From: Arthrobacter globiformis
GTDB taxonomy: Bacteria > Actinomycetota > Actinomycetes > Actinomycetales > Micrococcaceae
Length of the DNA: 64,000 bases
Assembly: GCF_030817195.1 (NCBI RefSeq)
Contig: NZ_JAUSYZ010000001.1
Location: 1,736,001-1,800,000 of the forward strand
Reading direction: 5' to 3'
Below are positions 46,415 through 55,682 of the stretch, piece by piece. The notes beneath the pieces were generated by a model that made no database searches, was not told the origin of the DNA, and saw only the letters and a program-made list of their open reading frames with translations. The translations under genes and the position numbers were made by a program. Positions within the stretch are counted from its first letter, which is position 1, and each line of letters starts with the position of its first letter.

Positions 46415-47445
46415 GAACCCAGCAGCGAGGCCGCCAGGCGGTCGAGCTCCGCCGCGGCCTCGGCATGCCCGCGGTTGGCCTCAGCCACCCGCACCACCTC
46501 GCCGATCACCAGGACGGCGGGGTTGCTGCAGCCGGCGGCGGCAGTAGTGATGGTGCCCAGTTCCGCGATGGTGGTCTTCTGGCCCGGCCGGTAGCCGCGC
46601 TCCACCACAGCCATGGGCATGTCCGTGCGCATCCCGGCCCGGCGCAGGCCCGCGGCCAGGTGGTGCAGCGTTCCAATTCCCATAAGCACCACGATAGTGC
46701 CGCCCAGCCCTGCGAGGTGGGTGAGTTCCTTCTCGGTCAGCGGGGCATGGCCGGAAACAACCGTGAACATGTGGCTGACTTCGCGGTGCGTGACGGGGAT
46801 TCCGGCAGCTGCCGGAACGGAGATCGCACTGGTGACGCCAGAGATCACGCGGACGGGCACGCCGGCGGCGACGCACGAGGCAACTTCCTCCCCGCCGCGG
46901 CCGAAGACGTAGGGGTCCCCGCCCTTGAGCCGGACCACGTTGTTGCCTTCCAGGGCGGAAGCGACCATGAGCTTTTCGATGTCGCCCTGGCTGACCTTGT
47001 GGTGCCCGGGCTTCTTGCCCACATCCACCAGTTCGGCCGAGGTCAGGGAGGGCAGTTCCTGATAGGGGGCCAAACGGTCGTAGAACACGACGTCGGCATC
47101 ACGCAGGGCCTTGACGGCCGCCACGGTCAGCAGTTCGGTGGTGCCGGGGCCGCCGCCGACCAGCGTGACGTGGCCCACCGGGCCTGCAGCCGGTTCGGCG
47201 GAAACAGGGATGCCGGTGGCGCGGCACCGCTCCAGCAGGGCCTCCCAGCCCGGCTGGCCGTCGTTGACTGCTGCGACCAGGAACGGGCGCTCGGGCAAGG
47301 GGCCGTCATGGCCGGCACCGTGCGGGGTGCTGAGGCGGGAGACGACGGCGCCGGCCGCCTTGTAGCGGCGGACGGCCTGGCGGGCGGCGTGGTCGGAGCC
47401 GGTGACCAGGACTTCGCGGCCGGTGAGATCAATGCTGAGCTGCAT
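46411..47445 (-). CDS. cobA: Uroporphyrinogen-III C-methyltransferase with partial N-terminal siroheme-synthase-like domain
   Basis: The enzyme methylates uroporphyrinogen III at C2 and C7 to precorrin-2, for siroheme, the NirB cofactor. The SUMT domain (about 90-330) has VTLVGGGPGTTELLT, VVRLKGGDPYVFGRGGEE, PVRVISGVTSAISVPA and PVTHREVS. Before it, about 85 residues resemble a reduced CysG-type NAD-binding domain (LTGREVLVTGSDHAARQAVRRY). ATG 47445 is chosen; it begins 1 bp after the nirB stop. Confidence 0.9.
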   Translation of the reverse strand: MQLSIDLTGREVLVTGSDHAARQAVRRYKAAGAVVSRLSTPHGAGHDGPLPERPFLVAAVNDGQPGWEALLERCRATGIPVSAEPAAGPVGHVTLVGGGPGTTELLTVAAVKALRDADVVFYDRLAPYQELPSLTSAELVDVGKKPGHHKVSQGDIEKLMVASALEGNNVVRLKGGDPYVFGRGGEEVASCVAAGVPVRVISGVTSAISVPAAAGIPVTHREVSHMFTVVSGHAPLTEKELTHLAGLGGTIVVLMGIGTLHHLAAGLRRAGMRTDMPMAVVERGYRPGQKTTIAELGTITTAAAGCSNPAVLVIGEVVRVAEANRGHAEAAAELDRLAASLLGS

Positions 47446-47446
47446 G

Positions 47447-50079
47447 CTATACCTCGTTCTCATCGCGGGGCCTCATGGGGATGGAAGCCCCGATCAGCAC
47501 TTTGCCTTTTTCCTCTGCCGTGGCCGGGCGCATCTGGCCGCGCTCATCGGGGACGAAGGTAATGGAGTCGTCCTTCTGGTCCGGGGCGTTGACGAAGGAG
47601 CGGAACCGGCGCAGGCGCTCGGGATCCGTCAGGGTGTCAGCCCACTCGTCGACGTAGGTGTCAACGTGCTTGGCCATGGCCGCCTCGAGCTCCTCGGCGA
47701 TGCCCAGGGTGTCATGCACCACCACGTCCTCGACGTGCTTGATGCCGCCGTCGAGCTCCTCCTGCCAGCGAGCGGTGCGCTGCAGGCGGTCGGCGGTGCG
47801 GATGTAGTACATGAAGTAGCGGTCGATGTACTTGATGAGCGTCTCGTCGTCGAGGTCCTTGGCCAGCAGCTGGGCATGCGCCGGGGTGGCACCGCCGTTG
47901 CCGCCGACGTACAGGTTCCAGCCGTCGGCGGTGGCGATAACGCCGACGTCCTTGCCGCGGGCCTCGGCACATTCGCGGGCGCAGCCGGACACGCCCATCT
48001 TGAGCTTGTGCGGGCTGCGGAGGCCGCGGTAGCGAAGTTCCAGCTGGATGGCCATGGCCACCGAGTCCTGGACGCCGAAGCGGCACCAGGTGGAACCGAC
48101 GCAGGACTTCACTGTGCGCAGGCTCTTGCCGTAGGCCTGGCCGGATTCGAAGCCGGCGTCCACCAGTTCCTTCCAGATTTCCGGGAGCTGCTCCAGCCGG
48201 GCACCGAACATGTCGATCCGCTGGCCGCCGGTGATCTTGGTGTACAGGTTGTACTTTTCAGCGACGGCGGCGATGACGCCGAGCTTCTTCGGGGTGATCT
48301 CGCCGCCGGCGATGCGGGGGACCACCGAGTAGGTGCCGTCCTTCTGCATGTTGGCCAGCGCACGGTCGTTGGTGTCCTGCAGGGTGCCGCGGCCGGCGTC
48401 CAGGACGTAGGCGCTGTTCTGGCTGGCCAGAATGTTGGCGATGGTCGGCTTGCAGATGTCGCAGCCTGCGCCGGTGCCGTACTTGGCCATGATCTCCTCG
48501 AAGGAGGTCAGCTCCAGGACGCGGATGGCGTCGAACAGTTCCTGGCGGGACAGCTCGATGTGCTCGCACAGGGCCTTCGAAACCTCGACGCCGGACTTGG
48601 TCAGTTCGGTTTCCAGCAGCTTCTTGAGCATCGGCACGCACGAGCCGCACTGGGTTCCGGCGCGGGTGCAGCCCTTGAGTTCGCCGAGTTCCTGGACGGG
48701 GGCGTTGCCGTCGCAGGCGCCGCAGCCGTTGATGGCGTCGCGGATGGTTCCTGCCGTGACGTTGTTGCAGGAGCACAGGGTGGCGTCGTCCGGCAGTTCG
48801 GTCTCGGGGGCGTCGCCGCCGCCGGCGGCGCTGAGGAACGCACCGGGTTCGGCGGGAAGTTCGCGGCCCAGCAGCGGGCGAAGGCTCATGTACGGCGAGG
48901 CGTCGCCCACGAAGATGCCGCCCAGGAGGGTCTTGGCGTCGTCCGTGGTGACAATCTTCTGGTAGACGCCGCGGGCGGGGTCTGCGTAGACGATTTCGAG
49001 GGCGTGCTCGGTCTTGGCGAAGGCGTCGCGCCGAAGCTGGCTACATCCACGCCGGACAGCTTGAGCTTGGTGGCGGTGTCGAAGCCGGGGAAGGTGGCAT
49101 CCCCGCCGTGCAGGCGGTCGGCCACGATCTCTGCCATGGTGTTGGCGGGCGCAACCAGGCCCAGGCACATGCCGCCGAAGTTAGCTACTTCACCAATGGC
49201 CCAGATGCCCGGTACTTCGGTGGCGCAGTAGTCGTTGATGACCACGCCGCCGCGCTGGCCCAGTGAGAAGATTTGCTCTTCGCCCTCGGCGGCGCGGAAG
49301 AGCTCATCGCGGGGCCGGACGCCGATGGCGACGATCACCATGTCGGCTTCGATGATGCGGCCGTCGGCCATGAGGACGCCCGTGACCTGGCCCTCGCCGT
49401 CGGACAGGACTTCTGAGGGGAAGACGCCGCCGTGGACTTCAAAGCCCTTGGCTTTGATGAGACGGCCCATTGCCTGGCCCGCTCCTTCGTCGAGCTGCGT
49501 GGCCATCAGCCACTGCGAACCGTCAATGACGATCGGGTTGGCGCCGAGCTGCTCCGTGCCGGCGGCGGACTCGAGGCCGAGGAGGCCGCCACCGATGGTG
49601 ACGGCGTTGACCTTGCGGCCGAGCTTTTCCGTGAGCTCGGCGATGGTCTTGTTAATGGCCCAGACGTCTTCAAGCGTGCGGTACACGTGCGTGAGCTCGG
49701 CGCCGGGGATTGGCAGGCGGGCTGCATTAGAACCGGTTGCAACTACCAGTTCGTCGTATTCATAGGTGTTGCCGGCAGCGGTTTCCACCGTCTTGGCTTC
49801 GGCATTGATCTTGACTACCCGCTCGCCGGTCTTCAGCTCCACGTTGGCGTGGTCCCACATGGCCGCCTCACCCAGGGTGAGGTCGTAGTCCATGTCGGTG
49901 AGGGCCTTGGAGAGCGCAACCCGGTCGTAGGGGAGGTGGGCTTCCTCAGTGAGGACCGTGACATGCCAGCCATCGAGGCCACGGGCATGCATTGCGTCCG
50001 CAAAACGGTGGGCTGCAGGGCCGCCGCCGGCGACCACGATGCGGCGCGGAGTCGATGAGGTTGAAGTCTGTTCGGTCAC
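47447..50079 (-). pseudogene. nirB: Assimilatory nitrite reductase [NAD(P)H] large subunit, frameshifted
   Basis: NirB reduces nitrite to ammonium by passing six electrons from NAD(P)H via FAD and Fe-S to siroheme. The upstream frame (GTG 50079, GAAAGG upstream) encodes the flavoprotein part (RIVVAGGGPAAHRFADAM to KLSGVDVASFG). The downstream frame continues with AFAKTEHALEIVYADP through the BFD-type cluster (CSCNNVTAG, CGACDG, CGSCVP) and the siroheme/4Fe-4S cysteines (SCVGSTWC, GVSGCARECAEAR). The junction lies near GCGC 49027-49031, where two bases extra or one missing would explain it. The restored length of about 877 residues is normal for NirB. Sequencing error is quite possible. Confidence 0.88.
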
Positions 50080-50128
50080 TGTGGGCCTTTCGCTGGGCCG
50101 CAGACGGTGCTCTGCAGCTTGTCCATCC

Positions 50129-50182
50129 AGACTAGGGAGACGCAGTTTCGCTTCAGTTTCCCAATTGTTTCGTGAACTTAAC
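50129..50182 (-). promoter_or_regulatory. GlnR-like operator and promoter of nirB
   Basis: On the minus strand the order is GTTAA-n6-GAAAC-n6-GAAAC-n6-GAAAC (50182 to 50145), close to the actinomycete GlnR pattern gTnAC-n6-GaAAC-n6-GtnAC-n6-GAAAC (18 of 20 core positions). Ten bases further on lies TAGTCT (50134-50129), a TANNNT -10 box, then a ~45-nt leader to GTG 50079. Confidence 0.7.
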
Positions 50183-50222
50183 TTCTGCATCACGGGATTG
50201 TTTCGGGCCATGTGAGGTGTCT

Positions 50223-50276
50223 TTTACGTTCCCGACACATTGACTGCACCCCGTCGAAACACCGTCACCCTAGCTT
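50223..50276 (+). promoter_or_regulatory. GlnR-like operator and promoter of nirD
   Basis: On the plus strand TTTAC-n6-GACAC-n6-TGCAC-n6-GAAAC (50223-50260) matches the GlnR pattern at 16 of 20 positions. Ten bases later is TAGCTT (50271-50276), the -10 box, then a leader of about 90 nt to nirD. The operator and -10 spacing equals that of nirB and narK. Confidence 0.6.
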
Positions 50277-50373
50277 TGGTATACGGCCGCAGCGGCGGCT
50301 ACAGCAGGCGCAATTTCACGTCTTGCAGGACCGGCCCGCCGCCGGAAAGCACGCAAAGGGAGAGGAGCCGGAC

Positions 50374-50739
50374 ATGACGGCAACACTGGAACTTGAGGAT
50401 CTCGCCACCGGATATGCAGCAGGCTGGCACCGTGTCTGTGCGGTGGAGGACTTGGAACTGTCCTGGGGCGAAGCGGCACTCGTGGCCGGCCGGCAAGTGG
50501 CCCTGTTCCGCACAGGCCCCAGTGAGGTTTTCGCCGTAGCGCAGGAGGACCCGGCCACCGGCGCCTTCGTCATGGCACGCGGCATCCTCGGATCACGCGG
50601 CGCACGCCCCACGATCGCCTCGCCGCTCCACAAGGAGGTCTACGACCTCGAAACGGGCGAGTGCTTCGGCAACGAGGACCTTCGCCTGGCCGCGTACGGC
50701 ACCCGCATCGTGGACGGCTTCATCGAGGTTGAGCTCTAA
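50374..50739 (+). CDS. nirD: Nitrite reductase small subunit NirD
   Basis: The 121-residue NirD has a Rieske-like fold (WHRVCAVEDLELSWGEAALV, QVALFRTGPSEVFAVAQEDP, IASPLHKEVYDLETGECF) without the paired Cys/His cluster ligands, as normal for NirD. ATG 50374 has AGGAG 6 nt upstream. It is divergent from nirB rather than downstream of it, with about 295 bp between the starts that carries both operators. Confidence 0.92.
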   Translation: MTATLELEDLATGYAAGWHRVCAVEDLELSWGEAALVAGRQVALFRTGPSEVFAVAQEDPATGAFVMARGILGSRGARPTIASPLHKEVYDLETGECFGNEDLRLAAYGTRIVDGFIEVEL

Positions 50740-50753
50740 AGTCCCAGGGCCAT

Positions 50754-52505
50754 TTAGAGGCCCAGGGCCTCGCGCACGTCAGTGAGCACCTGGTCCAGCG
50801 CGGCCCTGGCCGCCAGCCGGGCTTCGGGCAGTTCAGCGGCCGAGCCGACGCTTTGGATGACCTCCAGGTAGCACTTGAGCTTCGGCTCGGTGCCGCTGGG
50901 CCGGATGATCACACGGCTCAGGTCGCGTGTCACGTAGAGCAGCCCGTCGGTCGGAGGCAGCTGTTCGCTGCCTTCGGCCAGATCAACGAATGACGCCACG
51001 GCCGAACCGCCAAATGATTCGGGCGGGTTCACGCGCAGCCGGTTCATCATGGCGTCCAGCAGGCCGAGGTCGCCCACCCGGATGTTCAGCTGGTCACTAG
51101 CGTGAAGCCCGTGGACCAGGTACAGCTCGTCCAGGGTGTCGAAGATCGTCTTGCCCTCGGACTTGGCCGCGGCCGCGAGTTCCGCAATCAGCACCGCGGC
51201 GGACAGTCCGTCCTTGTCGCGGACCAGATCCGGTGCAACGCAGTAGCCCAGCGCCTCCTCATAGCCGTAGACGAGGCCCGGCACCCGCGAAATCCACTTG
51301 AACCCCGTGAGCGTCTCCTCGTGGGCGTAGCCTGCTGCCGCCGCGATGCGTGCAAGCAGCCGGGACGAAACAATCGAACTGGCGAACACCCCGCCGCCCG
51401 CGCCCGCTTCGGAGCCGTCGACCCCGGCGGCCAGCCGCGCCACGACATGCGCTCCCAGGAGGGCGCCCACCTCATCGCCCCGCAGCATCCGCCACGCACC
51501 CGTGTCCGGGTCCTTCGCGGCCACCGCGGCGCGGTCCGCGTCCGGGTCGTTGGCCAGGACAATGTCCGCGTCCGCCTGCATCGCCGCGCCAAGCGCCAGA
51601 TCCAGGGCGCCGGGTTCCTCGGGGTTGGGAAAACTGACGGTGGGGAAGTCCGGGTCCGGCTCGGCCTGCTCGCTGACCAGTGTCACGTCGGTGAACCCGG
51701 CTGCCCGGAGCACGGCGACAGCCGTGGTGCCGCCCACGCCGTGCAGCGGTGTCAGGACGATTTTCAGGTCCCGGGCCGGGAACAGCCCGCGGTCGGCAAG
51801 CCCCGCCGTGGCGGCCTCGTAGTCCTGAACGATCCCGGCGCCCAGGACCGTCCATCCGTCCTGGGCCAGGGGGATCGAGGCAAGGTCGCCCACGTTGCTG
51901 ATTTCGGTGGCGATCAGGGCGTCGTACGGCGCCACGATCTGCGCGCCCCGGCCGTTTTCCTCCACGGCATGACGGCCGAGGTACACCTTGTAGCCGTTGT
52001 CCTGCGGAGGGTTGTGGCTGGCTGTGACCATCACACCGCCGTCGCATTCCAGCGCCCGGACCGCATACGCCAGTAGCGGCGTCGGCAGGGCAGCCGGCAT
52101 TAGGAACGTCTCGATTCCGGCCGCGGTGAGCACCGCCGCCGTCTCCGTGGCGAAGATGTCTGAGTTGTAGCGGGCGTCATAGCCGACGACGGCGCGTGGC
52201 CGTGTGCCGGGCGCAGCCTCCGCCACCGCCCGGACCAGAAAAGTGGCGAAGCCCGCCGCCGCGCGGCGGACCACGACGCGGTTCATCCGGTTGGGCCCCG
52301 GTCCCAGGGCGGCACGCAGGCCCGCCGTTCCGAACTGCAGAGTTCCCCGGAAGCTGTCTTCGAGGTCCTGCCGGGCGGCGGGCGTGCCGGCCTCGGTGAG
52401 TTTCACGAGTTCGGTCAGCGTTGCCGCGGTGCGCGGGTCCGGATCCTGGGCAGCCCAGGCACGGGCGTCGTTGAGCAGCTGCAGATCGGCTTCGGAGGAC
52501 GTCAT
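50754..52505 (-). CDS. Phosphoglucomutase/phosphomannomutase
   Basis: The 583-residue alpha-D-phosphohexomutase interconverts hexose 1- and 6-phosphates. The phosphoserine motif is VMVTASHNPPQDNGYKVYL, the metal-binding loop is ANDPDADRAAVA, the sugar-binding region is GFKWI, and the C-terminal phosphate site is IIRPSGTEPKLK. ATG 52505 lies 7 nt after a TAGTTT -10 box; the frame upstream to 52673 is not conserved in style. It resembles actinobacterial PmmB-type proteins, found near purine nucleoside phosphorylase in mycobacteria as here. The preferred sugar is not certain. Confidence 0.88.
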   Translation of the reverse strand: MTSSEADLQLLNDARAWAAQDPDPRTAATLTELVKLTEAGTPAARQDLEDSFRGTLQFGTAGLRAALGPGPNRMNRVVVRRAAAGFATFLVRAVAEAAPGTRPRAVVGYDARYNSDIFATETAAVLTAAGIETFLMPAALPTPLLAYAVRALECDGGVMVTASHNPPQDNGYKVYLGRHAVEENGRGAQIVAPYDALIATEISNVGDLASIPLAQDGWTVLGAGIVQDYEAATAGLADRGLFPARDLKIVLTPLHGVGGTTAVAVLRAAGFTDVTLVSEQAEPDPDFPTVSFPNPEEPGALDLALGAAMQADADIVLANDPDADRAAVAAKDPDTGAWRMLRGDEVGALLGAHVVARLAAGVDGSEAGAGGGVFASSIVSSRLLARIAAAAGYAHEETLTGFKWISRVPGLVYGYEEALGYCVAPDLVRDKDGLSAAVLIAELAAAAKSEGKTIFDTLDELYLVHGLHASDQLNIRVGDLGLLDAMMNRLRVNPPESFGGSAVASFVDLAEGSEQLPPTDGLLYVTRDLSRVIIRPSGTEPKLKCYLEVIQSVGSAAELPEARLAARAALDQVLTDVREALGL

Positions 52506-52512
52506 GGAAACC

Positions 52513-52518
52513 AAACTA
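52513..52518 (-). promoter_or_regulatory. -10 box of a leaderless phosphoglucomutase promoter
   Basis: TAGTTT on the minus strand (52518-52513) is followed by 7 nt and ATG 52505; no ribosome binding site is seen. Confidence 0.5.
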
Positions 52519-52600
52519 TCGTCAAAACCCGGCGGAGCGGTGCCGGACAGGGCAGCGGACCCGTCATAACCCGACCGCTTCGTGGCCGCCGGAGCGCTGC

Positions 52601-52630
52601 TTGACAGCAAAAATTCTGGACACGTAGCGT
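52601..52630 (+). promoter_or_regulatory. Sigma-70-type promoter of the Rrf2 regulator gene, leaderless
   Basis: TTGACA (52601-52606) and TAGCGT (52625-52630) are 18 bp apart, the best -35/-10 pair in the window. GTG 52638 starts 7 nt after the -10, so the message is probably leaderless. Confidence 0.65.
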
Positions 52631-52637
52631 CTGGGTT

Positions 52638-53132
52638 GTGAAGCTGAACCAGGGGGTGGAGTGGGCCCTGCACTGCTGCGTGAACCTGACATGGGCATCC
52701 GCAGGGGAACCGATCAGCAGCGGCCGGCTGGCCGAGCTGTATAAACTGCCGCCGGCCTACCTGAACAAGCAGCTTCAGTGCCTCGTGCGGGCAGGCGTCC
52801 TGCAGTCCGTGTCCGGCCCCAGGGGCGGGTTCCAGCTGGCGCGCCGGGCCGACCGGATCTCAGTGCTGGACGTGGTGCTGGCCATCGAAGGCCGGGACCT
52901 GGCGTTCCGCTGCGACGGCATCCTGGCGAACTGCCCCGGCGGTGAGGCGGACGAGGACTACCTCCGGAGCTGCATCATTTCGCAGTCCATGCGCCAGGCG
53001 GAGCTGGCCTGGCGCACCGAACTCGCGCGGCAGACCGTGGCAGGCATCGCACAGTCCCTCGAACGGCGCTTTCCCCAGGCACGTGCCGACTCGCTCGCCC
53101 AACTGCGCGCCACCAGCGACGGGCGGGATTAG
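52638..53132 (+). CDS. Rrf2 family transcriptional regulator with three cysteines
   Basis: The 164 residues begin with the Rrf2 winged helix (LNQGVEWALHCCVNL, then RLAELYKLPPAYLNKQLQ and SGPRGGFQLARRADRISVLDVV). After it, three Cys at 92, 99 and 112 (FRCDGILANCPGGEADEDYLRSC region) could hold an Fe-S cluster, as in NsrR and IscR, although spacing differs from those I know. Such proteins sense NO, oxidants or iron status. The gene is divergent from phosphoglucomutase. The target is unknown. Confidence 0.85.
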   Translation: MKLNQGVEWALHCCVNLTWASAGEPISSGRLAELYKLPPAYLNKQLQCLVRAGVLQSVSGPRGGFQLARRADRISVLDVVLAIEGRDLAFRCDGILANCPGGEADEDYLRSCIISQSMRQAELAWRTELARQTVAGIAQSLERRFPQARADSLAQLRATSDGRD

Positions 53133-53147
53133 AGCCGGGCAGTACAC

Positions 53148-53966
53148 CTAGAGCCGGCCGATGATCTCCGCGAGGAGCTTGGAGATGCGCGGCCCGGCAG
53201 CGTGTCCGGCTTCGAGCACTTCCTCATGGCTCAGCGGGGTCGGGCTGATGCCGGCCGCGAGATTGGTGACCAGCGAGATGCCGAAGACCTCCATGCCGGC
53301 GTGCCGGGCGGCGATGGCCTCCAGCGCAGTCGACATACCCACGAGGTCGGCACCGATCCGCTTGGCGTACTGCACCTCGGCCGGCGTCTCGTAATGCGGG
53401 CCGGTGAACTGGGCGTAGACACCTTCATTCAGGGACGGGTCGACGTCGCGGGCCAGGCCCCGCAGCCGCGATGAGTACAGGTCGGTCAGGTCCACGAAGG
53501 TTGCGCCTTCGAGCGGGGACGTCGCGGTGAGGTTTATGTGATCTTTGATGAGCACGGGGGTGCCGGGGGCCCAGTCTTCGTTGAGTCCGCCGCAGCCGTT
53601 GGTGATCACCAGGGTTCGGCAGCCGGCGGCGGCCGCGGTGCGCACGCCGTGGGCAACGGCGCGGACGCCCTTGCCCTCGTAGTAGTGGGTGCGGGCGCCG
53701 AGGACCAGTGCGCGCTTGCCTTCGCGGGTCAGCACGGAACGAATCGTGCCCACGTGTCCCTCCACGGCCGGAGCCGAAAAGCCGGGGACCTCCGAGGCCG
53801 CCAGCGTCGCGGTGGTCTCGCCGATGAGGTCGGCGGCCTCGGCCCAGCCTGAGCCCAGGACCAGGGCGGTGTCGTGTGCCTCGACGCCGGTCTCCGACGC
53901 GATGTAGTCTGCGGCCGTCCGCGCTGCTTCGAAGGGGTCCGTGCCCAGGAAATCTGTTGTGCTCAC
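53148..53966 (-). CDS. punA: Purine nucleoside phosphorylase
   Basis: It phosphorolyses purine nucleosides to base and (deoxy)ribose-1-phosphate. The 272-residue trimeric-type PNP shows LVLGSGWAEAAD, GARTHYYEGKG, LVITNGCGGLNEDWAPG, QFTGPHYETPAEV and the catalytic VGMSTALEAIAARHAGMEVFGISLVTNLAAG. GTG 53966 is chosen because a TAGCTT -10 box lies 7 nt upstream and family homology begins there; the longer open frame to 55142 overlaps lpdA and is spurious. Confidence 0.93.
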   Translation of the reverse strand: MSTTDFLGTDPFEAARTAADYIASETGVEAHDTALVLGSGWAEAADLIGETTATLAASEVPGFSAPAVEGHVGTIRSVLTREGKRALVLGARTHYYEGKGVRAVAHGVRTAAAAGCRTLVITNGCGGLNEDWAPGTPVLIKDHINLTATSPLEGATFVDLTDLYSSRLRGLARDVDPSLNEGVYAQFTGPHYETPAEVQYAKRIGADLVGMSTALEAIAARHAGMEVFGISLVTNLAAGISPTPLSHEEVLEAGHAAGPRISKLLAEIIGRL

Positions 53967-53973
53967 CCGGTCC

Positions 53974-53979
53974 AAGCTA
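53974..53979 (-). promoter_or_regulatory. -10 box of a leaderless punA promoter
   Basis: TAGCTT on the minus strand (53979-53974) is followed by 7 nt and GTG 53966, which also helps fix the start codon. Confidence 0.5.
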
Positions 53980-54083
53980 CCGTGCCGGAGCCGGTGCGGG
54001 CAGCAGAAACGCGCCCCTTGCGGCTGCCTGGCCTGCCCCGGACGGTTGGTGGTCCGGCGCCGGATGCAGGAGAATGACTTCTT

Positions 54084-55499
54084 GTGACTATGCATCCTGA
54101 TTTCAGCGCCCCCCGAATCGCAATTCTCGGCGGAGGTCCGGGTGGCTATGAAGCCGCCATGGTGGCCGCCTCGCTGGGAGCCCAAGTCACCATCATCGAG
54201 CGCTCCGGCCTCGGCGGCTCCGCCGTGCTGACCGACGTCGTGCCGTCCAAGACGCTGATCGCGACCTCGGACCTGATGACCCGCGTCAGCGGCGCCGGCG
54301 AGCTGGGAGTCAAGTTCGACGTCGACGGCGGGGACTTCGTTCCGGTCATGCGCGCGGATCTCAAGCACATCAACGACCGCCTGCTCGGCCTCGCCCGCCA
54401 GCAGTCCCTCGACATCCAGACCGGTCTGGAGCACCAGAACGTCCGCATCCTCAACGGCTCCGGCAAGCTGGTGGACAATCACACCATCGAGGTCCTGACC
54501 GCTGACGGAACCGAAACCGTCGAGGCTGACGCCATCCTGCTGACCGTCGGTGCCCACCCGCGGGAACTGCCCACGGCACGGCCGGACGGCGAACGGATCC
54601 TGAACTGGGCACAGATCTACAACCTGGACGAGCTGCCGGAGGAATTGATCGTGGTGGGCTCCGGCGTGACCGGCGCCGAGTTCGCCTCCGCCTACAACGG
54701 CCTGGGCTCGAAGGTCACCCTGATCTCCAGCCGCGACCGCGTGCTTCCGGGTTCCGACACCGACGCCGCCGAGGTGCTGGAAGACGTTTTCGAACGCCGC
54801 GGCGTGAAGGTACTGTCCCGTTCCCGGGCCGAGACGGTGGAACGGACCGACGACGGCGTGGTGGTCACCCTCGGTGACGGTTCCAAGGTCACCGGCAGCC
54901 ACTGCCTGGTGTGCGTGGGCTCCATTCCCAACACCGCCGGCATCGGCCTGGAGGAAGCCGGCGTGGCGCTGACCGAGAGCGGCCACATCAAGGTGGACGG
55001 CGTGTCCCGCACCACTGCCCCGAACATCTACGCCGCCGGCGACTGCACCGGCGTCCTGGCGCTCGCCTCCGTCGCCGCCATGCAGGGCCGGATCGCCATT
55101 GCGCACTTCCTGGGCGACCAGGTGACCCCCATCAAGCTGCACCAGGTGGCGTCCAACATCTTCACGTCACCGGAGATCGCGTCAGTGGGCGTGTCCGAGG
55201 CCGAGATCGAATCAGGCAAGTACCAGGGCGACATCATCAAGCTCTCCCTGCAGAGCAACGCCCGCGCCAAGATGCGCAACGTCAAGGACGGCTTCGTCAA
55301 GATCTTCGCCCGCAAGGGATCGGGCACCGTGATCGGCGGCGTGGTGGTCGGCGCCAACGCGTCCGAGCTGATCTTCGCCATCTCCATCGCGGTGAAGCAG
55401 AAACTGCACGTCGACGACGTCGCCAGCACCTTCACGGTGTACCCGTCCCTGAGCGGCTCCATCTCCGAGGCGGCACGGCGCCTGCACGTGCACATCTAG
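54084..55499 (+). CDS. lpdA: LpdA-type NAD(P)H quinone dehydrogenase (flavoprotein disulfide reductase family)
   Basis: The 471 residues have FAD-binding IAILGGGPGGYEAAMVA, the NAD domain with VVGSGVTGAEFASAY, the ATxG-like TVGAHP, the YAAGDCTGVLALASVAAMQG motif and a dimerisation domain. The redox-active CxxxxC of true lipoamide dehydrogenases is absent (GLGGSAVLTDVVPSKT), and the C-terminal His-Pro dyad is replaced by TVYPSLSGS. This matches Rv3303c (LpdA), which reduces quinones and helps against oxidative stress. GTG 54084 has AGGAGA about 10 nt upstream. It is divergent from punA, as in mycobacteria. Confidence 0.88.
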   Translation: MTMHPDFSAPRIAILGGGPGGYEAAMVAASLGAQVTIIERSGLGGSAVLTDVVPSKTLIATSDLMTRVSGAGELGVKFDVDGGDFVPVMRADLKHINDRLLGLARQQSLDIQTGLEHQNVRILNGSGKLVDNHTIEVLTADGTETVEADAILLTVGAHPRELPTARPDGERILNWAQIYNLDELPEELIVVGSGVTGAEFASAYNGLGSKVTLISSRDRVLPGSDTDAAEVLEDVFERRGVKVLSRSRAETVERTDDGVVVTLGDGSKVTGSHCLVCVGSIPNTAGIGLEEAGVALTESGHIKVDGVSRTTAPNIYAAGDCTGVLALASVAAMQGRIAIAHFLGDQVTPIKLHQVASNIFTSPEIASVGVSEAEIESGKYQGDIIKLSLQSNARAKMRNVKDGFVKIFARKGSGTVIGGVVVGANASELIFAISIAVKQKLHVDDVASTFTVYPSLSGSISEAARRLHVHI

Positions 55500-55682
55500 G
55501 GGGTTGCCGCCCAACCTGTGAATGGCAGCATTCTCCTAGTCGCCACCGGCAGAGCTGAGTAAAATTCAGACTGTCGATCCCCGGGATTGGCGGCTCCGGG
55601 CTCCGACAGACCGATCCACCAGCGGTCAGCTATGCGGAGATTTTCCTCCGAACGGTCGGACCGCGGAAGCCAGGAGCATGCC

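Noticed and set aside
47402..49231. Long open frame (609 codons) opposite nirB
   Set aside because: It is Gly/Ala/Val-rich with no domain and mirrors the nirB codon pattern.
53967..55142. N-terminal extension of punA through the lpdA gene
   Set aside because: It overlaps lpdA on the opposite strand, and family homology and promoter both place the start at 53966.
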